The translations under genes were made by a program, and so were the position numbers. 64,000 nt of DNA from Nitrospira sp. (GTDB lineage Bacteria; Nitrospirota; Nitrospiria; Nitrospirales; Nitrospiraceae): positions 1-64,000 of the forward strand of contig VOPT01000015.1 of NCBI GenBank assembly GCA_009594865.1, given 5' to 3'. The notes under the pieces were generated by a model. That model was not told the origin of the DNA and made no database searches. It worked only from the letters and a program-made list of their open reading frames with translations. The first letter of the stretch is position 1, and the number at the start of each line of letters is the position of its first letter. Below are positions 9,696 through 18,409 of the stretch, one piece after another.

Positions 9696-10766
9696 TCATT
9701 GCATCTTGAGTTCGGTCCACGCCCGATCGTAGAGCCGGATTCCGTTCCCCACATCACGCATCCACTCCAACCGGGCCAATTGATCGAGGGGCGGATAGAT
9801 GGCTGGGTTGTCTCGCGTCGACACGTCCACGAGTTCCCTGGCCAGCCGGGAGGCGGACGCAAAGCGGAGTCGCTCCGATGTGCGGGCCGCCACCGACGGC
9901 TCCATTAAATAGTTGATAAAACGCATGGCCAGGTGTTTCTCCGGCGCAGTTTTCAGCACGACGAGACAATCGGCCCAAATGGTGGCGCCTTCCCTCGGCA
10001 CGACATACCGAATAGACGGTCGATCGGCCATGGCGCGGGCCACCGGTCCGCCCCATCCATGCGCCAGGACGACCTCCCCGGAGGCGAGCAGTTGATCGTA
10101 GTGATCGCTCGTATAGGTCTTCACCAGCGGCTTTTGATGCAGCAATCGCTCCTTCGCCGACTCAATCACCTGCGGGTCAATGCTGTTCATCGATTGCCCC
10201 ATCGACCGAAGGACCGCCCCGAACACCTCGCGCTGGTCGTTCAACATGCTGATGCGGCCCTTGTACCGCATATCCCACAGGATCGACCAACTGTCCGGAG
10301 GCGTTGAAATGGCAGCGGAATCGTACCCGATCCCCACCGTGCCCCAGAGATACGGAACGGAGTAACGGCGCTCGGGATCGAACGGCAGGGTTTGCAAATG
10401 CGGCTCCAATTGCGTGGTGTTGGGCAAGGCGGCCTGGTCCAGTTCACTGAGCAGGCCCTGCTGGATCATGATCGCCACCATGAAGTCCGAAGGCACCGCC
10501 ACGTCGTATCCCGTGGCACCGCTCTGCAATTTCGCCAATAACTCTTCATTACTGCTGAAGGTGTCGATGACGACCTTTACCTGCTCGCGCCGCTCGAATT
10601 CCCGGATGATCTCCGGCCCCACATAGTCGGACCAGGTGAAGTAGTGCAATACGGGGCGCGACTGGGCCGGGTCCTCGCCGGACCGTTGCCCACAAGCCGT
10701 GAGCCACCCGGTGAGCCAGACCAGGCAAAGAGACCACAGGACCATCCCGCGAATCGCTGATCGCAC
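9696..10766 (-). CDS. potD: Spermidine/putrescine-binding lipoprotein
   Basis: A 356-residue periplasmic solute-binding protein of the PotD/PotF type, delivering polyamines to the ABC permease. The N-terminus carries a lipobox (LTAC at about residues 22-25). The mature part opens with the family hallmark LHYFTWSDYVGPEIIREFE and later VPYLWGTVGIGYD. The start codon is GTG and directly abuts the TGA of the upstream permease gene. It is the last gene of a four-gene ABC operon. Putrescine versus spermidine preference cannot be read from the sequence. Confidence 0.9.
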   Translation of the reverse strand: MRSAIRGMVLWSLCLVWLTGWLTACGQRSGEDPAQSRPVLHYFTWSDYVGPEIIREFERREQVKVVIDTFSSNEELLAKLQSGATGYDVAVPSDFMVAIMIQQGLLSELDQAALPNTTQLEPHLQTLPFDPERRYSVPYLWGTVGIGYDSAAISTPPDSWSILWDMRYKGRISMLNDQREVFGAVLRSMGQSMNSIDPQVIESAKERLLHQKPLVKTYTSDHYDQLLASGEVVLAHGWGGPVARAMADRPSIRYVVPREGATIWADCLVVLKTAPEKHLAMRFINYLMEPSVAARTSERLRFASASRLARELVDVSTRDNPAIYPPLDQLARLEWMRDVGNGIRLYDRAWTELKMQ

Positions 10767-11540
10767 TCAGACCTCGCGACGTTGCAAATACAGTGAACCG
10801 GCGACACCGATCATCGAGACCACCAATAGCAACGCGGATAACGCATTGATTTCAGGGGTCACGCCAGACTTGATCATCGAATAGACTTTCAGCGGCAGGG
10901 TCGTTGCGCCGGGACCTGCGGTGAAGAAGGTCACCAGAAAATCATCGAGCGAGACCGTGAAGGCGACGAGAACCGCTCCCCAAATCGCCGGTCGCAATAA
11001 GGGCAGCGTCACATAGCGGAACACCTGCCAGGAATCGGCGCCGAGATCGGCTGCCGCCTCGCGCAACATCGGGTCGAGTTTCCGCAGGCGCGTGCGGATC
11101 ATGATCGTGACCAGCGGAATATTGAACACGATGTGCCCGAGGATGACCGTGGTGAGGCCGAGCGGCACATGAACCGTCACAAACAACAACATCAACGCCA
11201 CGCCCATCATCACTTCGGGAATGACGAGCGGCAGCACCAGACCACCTTCAAGAGTCTGCTGCCGGCGGTGCGGCATCTGCTCCATCCCAAGCGCCAGCAG
11301 CCCGCCAAGGCCGGTGGCACCAACGGTCGACACCAGGGCGATGAACAGACTGTTCACGGTCGCGGCGAGCAAGGCTTCGTCATGCCACAGGGCCGCATAC
11401 CATTTCAGGGTCACCCCTCGCCAGGTCATTGAGAGATGGGCGGCATTAAAGGAGTACAGCACCAGCACGATAATCGGTCCGTATAGGAAGAGCATCGCCA
11501 GCAGGCTGACGGCATTGAGGCCGAGCGATCGCGGCTTCAC
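10767..11540 (-). CDS. potC: Polyamine ABC transporter permease PotC-like
   Basis: A 257-residue inner-membrane permease with six predicted membrane helices. The EAA loop, which contacts the ATPase, reads EAAADLGADSWQVFRYVTLP. Together with the PotB-like subunit it forms the polyamine channel. It overlaps the upstream permease gene by 4 bases, and its stop directly abuts the start of the binding protein, showing a translationally coupled operon. Confidence 0.9.
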   Translation of the reverse strand: MKPRSLGLNAVSLLAMLFLYGPIIVLVLYSFNAAHLSMTWRGVTLKWYAALWHDEALLAATVNSLFIALVSTVGATGLGGLLALGMEQMPHRRQQTLEGGLVLPLVIPEVMMGVALMLLFVTVHVPLGLTTVILGHIVFNIPLVTIMIRTRLRKLDPMLREAAADLGADSWQVFRYVTLPLLRPAIWGAVLVAFTVSLDDFLVTFFTAGPGATTLPLKVYSMIKSGVTPEINALSALLLVVSMIGVAGSLYLQRREV

Positions 11541-12433
11541 CGTCCCTCCAATGGCCCGTCTCCCGGGGTTGCCCGGCGGTAATAGAGGACCACTGCCGCC
11601 ATCACGATTCCCATCAGCACGAAGGAGACCGCCGAGCCCAGCGGCCAGTCACGCACCACCAGATATTCGTGCTGGATCAAGTTGCCGATCATCATGCTGC
11701 GCGCGCCACCCAACAAATCCGGCGTGATAAACGAGCCGATCGACGGAATGAATACCAGGATGCAGCCGCCCACAATACCCGGCATCGTGAGGGGCACCAC
11801 GACGCGCGTCAAGACCGCCCAGCGGGACGCGTAGAGATCCCAGGCCGCCTCGACCAGCACAGGATCCAGTCGCTCCACCGCCACGTACAATGGCAACACC
11901 ATGAACGGCAGGTATCCATAGACCAATCCGATCACGACCGCCGTGGGGGTATAGAGTAATTCCAATGGCTCCGTGATCAGCCCGAGTGCGAGCAGCAGAT
12001 GGTTGGCCAGACCGTCATGGCGCAACAGGATCATCCAGGCATAGGTCCGCACGAGAAAGTTGGTCCAGAACGGCAGCATGACCAGGAGCAGCAACACCGG
12101 TTGCCAGCGGGCCGGACTGCGCGCGATCACATAGGCCAAGGGGAATCCCAACAGGAAGCAGATGGCCGTCGTGACGGTCGCGTAGCACAAGGACTGGACG
12201 AGGATTTTGCCGTAGAGCGGATGCAGCAGATCCAGATAGTTCGCCCAGGTGAACTCCCACACGATGCCGCCATAGGTTCCGCGCGAGGCAAAGCTGATCG
12301 CCAACACCAACAAGAGCGGGACGAGAAAGAACAGGATCATCCAGAGCAGGCCGGGAACGGCCAGCCAGCAGGAACGGCAGGAGTCTTGCGCAGTAGGAGT
12401 TATGTGCGCGACATCGTCAGGCGGCATGGTCAC
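11537..12433 (-). CDS. potB: Polyamine ABC transporter permease PotB-like
   Basis: A 298-residue inner-membrane permease with about six helices and an EAA loop (EAAWDLYASRWAVLTRVVVPLTMP). It pairs with the PotC-like subunit in the translocation channel. The gene overlaps the ATPase gene upstream and the second permease downstream by 4 bases each, so all four pot genes are coupled. The first 30 residues are hydrophilic and may be a cytoplasmic lead. Confidence 0.9.
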   Translation of the reverse strand: MTMPPDDVAHITPTAQDSCRSCWLAVPGLLWMILFFLVPLLLVLAISFASRGTYGGIVWEFTWANYLDLLHPLYGKILVQSLCYATVTTAICFLLGFPLAYVIARSPARWQPVLLLLVMLPFWTNFLVRTYAWMILLRHDGLANHLLLALGLITEPLELLYTPTAVVIGLVYGYLPFMVLPLYVAVERLDPVLVEAAWDLYASRWAVLTRVVVPLTMPGIVGGCILVFIPSIGSFITPDLLGGARSMMIGNLIQHEYLVVRDWPLGSAVSFVLMGIVMAAVVLYYRRATPGDGPLEGR

Positions 12434-13566
12434 TCAAAAAAGACTCGCCCATCACCCAAGGCCCAGTGGAGAAACACCGGATCACCCGAAGTATAGGGCA
12501 GCTGCATGGCGCCGCTCGTCCTCGCTTCCCAGAGCCTGTCACGGCCCACGCGAACGAGATACTTCGTCTCGCTGCCGGCAAAGAGCACCTTCTCGAGCAC
12601 GCCGGGCAGCACCGGATCCTGAGTAGCCGGTCGTTCGCGTGACATCCGGAGTTGTTCCGGCCGAAGCGACCACGTAGCGGGACGACCGGCTGACACCTCG
12701 GGACCAATACGCACCGGAAATCCCGGCACCAGATCATCCGCGGGCTGAAACAGATGCGCACCTTCCACCGCCTCGCCCACTCGCCCCGGCAGTTCATTCG
12801 ACACCCCGAGAAATCGTGAGACGAAAAGCGTGCGCGGATTCTCATAGACCTCGCGGGGAGTTCCCACCTGCCACATCCGCCCCTGGTGCATGACGGCGAT
12901 CCGGTCGGACATCATCATCGCCTCCTCCTGATGGTGCGTGACGCAGACACAGGTCAGCCCCGCCTGCTCCTGAATCGACTTCAACTCCACCTGCATCGCT
13001 TGCCGCAATTGTTGATCGAGGGCCGCCAGCGGTTCATCGAGCAGGACCACGGCCGGCTTATTGACCAATGCACGGGCCAGCGCCACACGTTGCTGTTCGC
13101 CGCCGGACAATTGAGCCGGCTTCCGCCCCTCCTTGCCGACCAGTTTGACCATCGTCAAGGCTTGCCGAACGTGCTCGTCGATGAGCGAGGCAGGAACGCG
13201 ACGCATCTTCAGGCCGAACGCGACATTCTCGAAGACGGTCAGATGCGGAAAGAGCGCGTAGGATTGAAACACGAGGTTCACGGGACGGCGATTCGGCGGG
13301 ACGCCGAGCATCGACCGGCCATCGATCAAGACGTCGCCCGCATCGGGATCTTCGAAACCGGCCACGATACGCAAGACCGAGGTTTTTCCGGCGCCGCTCG
13401 GCCCGAGAATGGAAAAAAACTCGCCCCGCTGAACTTGAAAACTCACGTGATCCACGGCCGCCACCGAGCCATGGTTCCGCACAATGGCGCGAATGTCGAT
13501 CGTCGGGGCTGGCGACGAAACGGAGTGGCCGGAAGTGATGAGAGGAGAAGTGGAAAAGATGGCCAT
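12430..13566 (-). CDS. potA: Polyamine ABC transporter ATP-binding protein
   Basis: A 378-residue ATPase that powers polyamine uptake. Visible motifs are Walker A GPSGAGKTS, the Q-loop in LVFQSYALFPH, signature LSGGEQQR, Walker B VVLLDEPLAALD and a switch His (CVTHHQEEA). The C-terminal third is a TOBE-type regulatory domain, as in PotA and CysA. It is the first gene of the pot operon. An 18-residue lead before the ABC domain is less conserved, so the exact start is less certain. Confidence 0.9.
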   Translation of the reverse strand: MAIFSTSPLITSGHSVSSPAPTIDIRAIVRNHGSVAAVDHVSFQVQRGEFFSILGPSGAGKTSVLRIVAGFEDPDAGDVLIDGRSMLGVPPNRRPVNLVFQSYALFPHLTVFENVAFGLKMRRVPASLIDEHVRQALTMVKLVGKEGRKPAQLSGGEQQRVALARALVNKPAVVLLDEPLAALDQQLRQAMQVELKSIQEQAGLTCVCVTHHQEEAMMMSDRIAVMHQGRMWQVGTPREVYENPRTLFVSRFLGVSNELPGRVGEAVEGAHLFQPADDLVPGFPVRIGPEVSAGRPATWSLRPEQLRMSRERPATQDPVLPGVLEKVLFAGSETKYLVRVGRDRLWEARTSGAMQLPYTSGDPVFLHWALGDGRVFFE

Positions 13567-13605
13567 CGAGGGCTGGGGTCAGACCGCCGCGTCGACGGTC
13601 TCGGA

Positions 13606-13884
13606 TCAATGCTCCAAATCGACTTTGGAACTGACGTCGCGCAGATGCTTCCGCACGCGCACGCGATGTTCATGCTTCCGCAACAGTTCACGGCGGATCA
13701 CATCGCGATCTTCCGCCACGATCCGCACGAGGCGGTCGTTATCCTCGGCGTGATTGCGCACGAGCTCGGACAAGCGCTGCACTTGTCGCTCCAATCGCTC
13801 CAGCCGCCAGACCATTTCCATCATGGGATTAGCCGGTTCGATCGCTGGTTTCATGACCGCCGGACGGGCATTCTGCTTCTTCAT
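13606..13884 (-). CDS. Small coiled-coil hypothetical protein
   Basis: A 92-residue charged protein. After a short basic N-terminus (MKKQNARPAVMKP), residues about 22-85 form a heptad-like helix rich in Leu, Arg and Glu (MVWRLERLERQVQRLSELVRN and onward), typical of a coiled coil. A GAAGGAG ribosome site lies 5 bases before the ATG. It sits 39 bp upstream of the pot operon and diverges from glgC. No family is recognised. Confidence 0.6.
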   Translation of the reverse strand: MKKQNARPAVMKPAIEPANPMMEMVWRLERLERQVQRLSELVRNHAEDNDRLVRIVAEDRDVIRRELLRKHEHRVRVRKHLRDVSSKVDLEH

Positions 13885-14017
13885 GTCCGCTCCTTCTCTT
13901 CAGCCCGACCGCTGTCGGGAACGCGCGTTGAATCGTAGTATCATCCGAGTCGGAGTTGAAGTCAATCATTCTGCATCCTTTCTATTCATCCTTCGTCCTG
14001 CTACAATCGGCGCATCT

Positions 14018-15256
14018 ATGGCGAAGATCTTCACGATGGTGCTGGCGGGAGGAAAGGGCGAACGGCTCCAGCCTCTCACCGACCAGCGCGCAAAACCCGC
14101 GGTCCCCTTCGGCGGAAAATATCGCATCATCGATTTCACGCTCAGCAACTGCCTGAACTCCGGGCTCCGGCAGATCGCCGTGCTGATCCAGTACAAATCG
14201 CATTCTCTCGACCGCCATATCCGGACGGGATGGAACATTCTGAATCCCGAACTCGGCGAATATATCGTGTCGGTTCCACCGCAGCAGCGAATCAGCGAAG
14301 AGTGGTATCGCGGCACCGCCGATGCAGTCTTCCAAAACCTCTTCCTGATGGATAACGACCATCCTGAGTTTCTCCTCGTGCTGGCCGGCGATCACATCTA
14401 CAAAATGAACTACGCCGACATGTACAACCTCCTGATCGAAAAACAGGCGGATGCGATTGTCGGCGCGATTGAAACCCCGATTGCGGAGGCCAACCGGTTC
14501 GGCGTCATCGCGGTGGATGAAGACCGGCGCATTTTGAGCTTCGACGAAAAGCCCGAGCATCCGATGCACATTCCCGGTGATCCGACTCAGGCCTTCGTCT
14601 CGATGGGCATTTATCTGTTCCGCACAGATGTGGTTCGCGAGCAATTGATCCGCGATGCCAAGGAAGGCACCAAGCACGATTTCGGCAAGAACATCATTCC
14701 GCGCATGATCAAGGAATGCCGGGTCTACGCGTTCAAATTTCAAGACGAGAACAAGAAGGCCGTGAACTACTGGAGAGACATCGGGACGCTCGATGCCTAT
14801 TGGGAAGCCAATATGGACCTCGTCTCCGTCGACCCGCAGTTCAACCTGTACGACCAGCATTGGCCGATCCGCACCTATCAGGGTCAGTTCCCACCCGCCA
14901 AGTTCGTCTTCGCGCAGGACTTTCAGGGCGGGCGGATGGGCGTCGCTTTGGATTCGATCGTCTGCGGAGGCTGCATCATTTCCGGCGGCCGCGTGCAGAA
15001 CTCGGTGCTGTCGCCGCACGTGCGTGTCCATGATCACGCCGACGTGCGCGAATCGGTCGTGATGGAAAACGTGGTCATCGGCGAACAGGCCCGCATCCGG
15101 CGCGCAATCATCGATAAAGATGTCGTGATTCCGCCCAAAACCGTGATCGGCTTCGATCCGGTTGCAGATCGTCAACGATTCAAAGTCACCGATTCCGGCT
15201 TGGTAGTCATCTCAAAGGGAATGAAATTGCATGCCGCCGTCGATCCATCCGGTTGA
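14018..15256 (+). CDS. glgC: Glucose-1-phosphate adenylyltransferase
   Basis: A 412-residue ADP-glucose pyrophosphorylase, making ADP-glucose from ATP and glucose-1-phosphate for glycogen synthesis. The nucleotidyl-transferase domain begins MVLAGGKGERLQPLT and has KPAVPFGGKYRIIDF, LVLAGDHIYKM, SMGIYLF and the YWRDIGTLDAYWEANMDL region. The C-terminus is a left-handed beta-helix with hexapeptide-type repeats. I chose the ATG at 14018 because the protein then begins MAKIFTMVLAGG as in relatives; the longer in-frame extension is not family sequence. Its end overlaps the next gene by 26 bases. Confidence 0.95.
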   Translation: MAKIFTMVLAGGKGERLQPLTDQRAKPAVPFGGKYRIIDFTLSNCLNSGLRQIAVLIQYKSHSLDRHIRTGWNILNPELGEYIVSVPPQQRISEEWYRGTADAVFQNLFLMDNDHPEFLLVLAGDHIYKMNYADMYNLLIEKQADAIVGAIETPIAEANRFGVIAVDEDRRILSFDEKPEHPMHIPGDPTQAFVSMGIYLFRTDVVREQLIRDAKEGTKHDFGKNIIPRMIKECRVYAFKFQDENKKAVNYWRDIGTLDAYWEANMDLVSVDPQFNLYDQHWPIRTYQGQFPPAKFVFAQDFQGGRMGVALDSIVCGGCIISGGRVQNSVLSPHVRVHDHADVRESVVMENVVIGEQARIRRAIIDKDVVIPPKTVIGFDPVADRQRFKVTDSGLVVISKGMKLHAAVDPSG

Positions 15257-17093
15257 TCTCGTCGCGACCCTCCGCCAACGAAACCTCACCCCTGCGATCA
15301 TTTTTCTCACCTCGAGACGGGCCTGCGACGAAGCGATGCAATCCTTCGAGCGCAGTCAGGTGACCCTGCCGAAAGCGCAACAAGAACAAATTGCCCGTGT
15401 GCTGACGCAGGTCACCGAGCAGTTTCCCAGCATTGCCGAACATCCGTTGATCGAGACCGTTCAACGCATCGGCGTGGCCGCGCATCATGCTGGACATTTG
15501 CCGTCCTGGAAAATTGCCGTCGAAGAACTGATGCGCACGGGGTCGTTGGATGCCGTCTTTGCCACGACCACGCTCGCAGCGGGCGTAGACTTTCCCGCCC
15601 GCACAGTGGTGGTCACACAATCCAGCATCCGCAAGGCGCGCGACTTTACCGATCTCACCGCGAGTGAGATTCAACAATTGGCGGGCCGCGCCGGCCGCCG
15701 CGGCAAGGACCTCGTCGGGTTCGCCGTCATCACCCCGTCTCCCTATATCGACCTGACCGTCTTAACCAAAGGACTCACCGGACAGCCGGAGGCCATCCAC
15801 AGTCAATTCGTCATCACCTACCCGATGGTCTTGAACCTGCTCAAGGCGCATCCACGGGAGCAGATTCAATCCATTCTGGCCAAGAGCTTCGCGCAGTTCC
15901 AATTGAACCAGCGCACGGCCGTGCTGGAAACAAAACTCGATAGCCTGCGTGCTGAGATGGAGCCGTTCGGCCCCCGCGTCTGTTCCGATTGGATCACGCA
16001 GTGGCAAGTCTTCGAACAAGCCCGGAAACGAAAGAAACCCCGCAGCCCCTTCGCCCGTCAGGAGTCGCCCGATGTCGCCGCGCGCCTGCATTTTCTGACG
16101 CCGGGACGTGTCGTGGGTGTCACGCGTGGGCGCGGGATCATCCTGCGCCAGTACCGCAGCAAAGGCCAACATGCGCCGATGGTCACCCTTCTTCGGGAAG
16201 GCGGCTCGCTGAACGAATGCCCGGCCTCCATCGTGACGCAGGTCTTCGACCGTACCTTCGACTGCGAGGAAACCTCGGCCTATCCCTGGTGCACGCCGCA
16301 GACGCTGGAACAACTGACGCATCATCTGACCGATCTTCCGCCGCGGCTGCCGATTCTTCCGATCCTCGCGCATCAGCACGAAGAGACTCCTATCGACAGT
16401 TCCATCATTCAAACCCTGGGCGACTTCGCCTGTCCGACCTGCCCGTCGCGCCAGGCCTGTCAGCGCGATTTCCCGCGCGCCTCACGGGTGCGTCAGGAAA
16501 TCCAACGCCATATCAAATCGATTCAGGCCCTCCAGACCAGCTTGTGGCACCGGTTCCAGGAGCGCATCGACGTCCTGGAAAAATTCGGCTACCTCAATGC
16601 CACTGCACAGCTCACCGCCGACGGGGAATGGGCGCGTTTGATTCGTATCGATCACTCGCTGCTGATTACGGAACTGATCCGGGCTGAAGCCTTCGGCGCC
16701 ATCGATCCGCCGCTGTTGGCCGCTATCATGGCCAGCATCGCCCACGACGATGATCGTCCCGGCTCGTTTCCGCGCGGAAGCACCGGTCTGGTCACGTTGC
16801 TGTTCCAAGTACGCAAGCTGGCGGAAAGTTTGACGCCGCACGAAGCACCGCCGATGTTGCGGGCCGATGTCGCGGCGCTGACCGAACGCTGGGTGTCCGA
16901 TCAGACGCTCACCTGGATCGGATTGGCCCGGCTGACGACCATGGCGGAAGGCGACATGTTCCGGCTGTTCGCGCGCACGATCGAATTTTTGTCGCAATTG
17001 AAAACATTGAAAGCCACCCATCCGTCTCTGGCGGAATCAGCCGATCACGCCATCGCCGCGATGCGCCGGGGCGTGCTGGAGGAACTGCCATGA
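15231..17093 (+). CDS. Ski2-like helicase, RecA2 and C-terminal half only
   Basis: A 620-residue protein matching only the second half of Ski2/Mtr4-like superfamily-2 RNA helicases. It starts directly at the RecA2 domain with motif IV (AIIFLTSRRACDEAM), then motif V (ATTTLAAGVDFPARTVVV) and motif VI (QLAGRAGRRGKD). A winged-helix and helical C-terminal region follows, with a Cys cluster CPTCPSRQAC that might bind metal. There is no Walker A or DExH box. The missing half is encoded by the next gene, at 17182. Its start lies inside the last 26 bases of glgC, suggesting translational coupling. It would need the partner protein to hydrolyse ATP. Confidence 0.8.
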   Translation: MPPSIHPVDLVATLRQRNLTPAIIFLTSRRACDEAMQSFERSQVTLPKAQQEQIARVLTQVTEQFPSIAEHPLIETVQRIGVAAHHAGHLPSWKIAVEELMRTGSLDAVFATTTLAAGVDFPARTVVVTQSSIRKARDFTDLTASEIQQLAGRAGRRGKDLVGFAVITPSPYIDLTVLTKGLTGQPEAIHSQFVITYPMVLNLLKAHPREQIQSILAKSFAQFQLNQRTAVLETKLDSLRAEMEPFGPRVCSDWITQWQVFEQARKRKKPRSPFARQESPDVAARLHFLTPGRVVGVTRGRGIILRQYRSKGQHAPMVTLLREGGSLNECPASIVTQVFDRTFDCEETSAYPWCTPQTLEQLTHHLTDLPPRLPILPILAHQHEETPIDSSIIQTLGDFACPTCPSRQACQRDFPRASRVRQEIQRHIKSIQALQTSLWHRFQERIDVLEKFGYLNATAQLTADGEWARLIRIDHSLLITELIRAEAFGAIDPPLLAAIMASIAHDDDRPGSFPRGSTGLVTLLFQVRKLAESLTPHEAPPMLRADVAALTERWVSDQTLTWIGLARLTTMAEGDMFRLFARTIEFLSQLKTLKATHPSLAESADHAIAAMRRGVLEELP

Positions 17094-17181
17094 GTACCTC
17101 GTGCGCAAGAGAATTTCCGACAGGCCTCGTATTCACTCCACCCGTTTCACCTCTCACGGTTTCCCGTTTAACGAGGCTTGT

Positions 17182-18249
17182 ATGAACACGCCCGAACTCG
17201 AACGCCTGCTGATGCAGCAACCGGTCTCCCTGCTCCACCGATTGGCGCGGGGACGGATCAGCCGGCATTTCCGCTCCGGAAAACGCAAGCTGGTCGACTT
17301 GCTCCTTCAAGCGTCCGCCGAAAATCGCCCAGGTTTGGAGTCCGACCTGCAAACCTTGATCGACGAACGGGCTCAACGGCCACAACCAGCGCCGCTCGAA
17401 AAAACACGACCAGCTCAAGCACGATCTCGCCAAGCCGTCCCTGCCACCCCCAGACCGCATAGGCATGATGACCATGGCCATCATGAACCGCCTGTCTCGC
17501 TGCATGAATGGCTGTCGGGGATCGGCGTACCGCCCCCCCAACCGTTTGTTCCCGATGCCTGGCAAGTGGAGGCGCTGGCGAAACTGGCGGAGACGGATGT
17601 GGTCGTCAGCGTGCCGACCGGGAGCGGCAAGACCTATGTGGCGATCGAAGCGACCGCTCGCGCGATGCGCGAGAATCGGACCGTCATCTACACCTCCCCC
17701 CTCAAGGCGCTTTCCAATACGAAATTTACCGAGTTCTCACGCGTGTTCGGCCCTGGCCAGGTAGGCATCCTCACCGGCGACCGCCGCGAGCATAGCCAAG
17801 CACCACTGTTGATTATGACGACGGAGATCTTGCGCAATCTGCTCTATGACGCCGCCGGAGGCGAGATCGATGTGCGCCTGGACACGCTGGGTCTGGTGAT
17901 TATGGATGAGTCACAGTACCTGGCTGATCCGGAGCGCGGAGTCGTGTGGGAAGAAACGCTGATTTTTTGTCCCTCGCAGGCTCGTCTCCTGCTTCTATCG
18001 GCCTCTATCGGCAATCCACAGGATATTGCAGACTGGTTGACCGCGATACGCCCGACCCCATGCTCGCTGATTCGCCACACCAAGCGATCGGTTCCGCTGC
18101 GGGCCGGCTACCTGCATCCGAACGAAAAACTCACGCCGCTGTTTCGAACCGCCGGCATTCCGTACGGCCAGCCCCATCTTTTGCACCCGGAAGCGAAACG
18201 GCTCTTCATGGAATACGAAGAAGAGACCGGCCCCTCCCGATCACGCTAG
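17182..18249 (+). CDS. Ski2-like helicase, RecA1 half only
   Basis: A 355-residue protein carrying only the first RecA domain of a Ski2-like helicase. After about 95 residues of basic, Pro- and His-rich lead come a Q-motif-like FVPDAWQVEAL, motif I VPTGSGKTYVA, Ia YTSPLKALSNTKF, a TTEILRN motif, motif II DESQ (DEVH in most relatives) and motif III LSASIGNP. It stops shortly after, with no RecA2. The ATG at 17182 has GAGG 7 bases upstream. Together with the preceding gene it would rebuild one complete helicase, but the gene order is the reverse of protein order. RNA or DNA unwinding is inferred from the family. Confidence 0.8.
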   Translation: MNTPELERLLMQQPVSLLHRLARGRISRHFRSGKRKLVDLLLQASAENRPGLESDLQTLIDERAQRPQPAPLEKTRPAQARSRQAVPATPRPHRHDDHGHHEPPVSLHEWLSGIGVPPPQPFVPDAWQVEALAKLAETDVVVSVPTGSGKTYVAIEATARAMRENRTVIYTSPLKALSNTKFTEFSRVFGPGQVGILTGDRREHSQAPLLIMTTEILRNLLYDAAGGEIDVRLDTLGLVIMDESQYLADPERGVVWEETLIFCPSQARLLLLSASIGNPQDIADWLTAIRPTPCSLIRHTKRSVPLRAGYLHPNEKLTPLFRTAGIPYGQPHLLHPEAKRLFMEYEEETGPSRSR

Positions 18250-18409
18250 TCGCTGTTCCAGCTGATGTCGCTCATGAAGCGTGAAACGGCTCTCGCAAAC
18301 GAAAAAGCCGTTCCATCCCTACTGCCATCATTGCGAAATGATGACCTACGAGTGATGAACGAAGTCCAGTTAGCCAGGCCCCTGCGAATAGGGGAAGGAC
18401 AGCTGCTGG

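Noticed and set aside
13754..14017. N-terminal extension of GlgC
   Set aside because: It is antisense to the coiled-coil protein gene and unlike GlgC. The protein begins properly at 14018.
18285..18312. Hairpin aacggct/agccgtt as a terminator after the helicase gene
   Set aside because: The stem is only 7 bp with a 14-base loop and no T-run, too weak to call.
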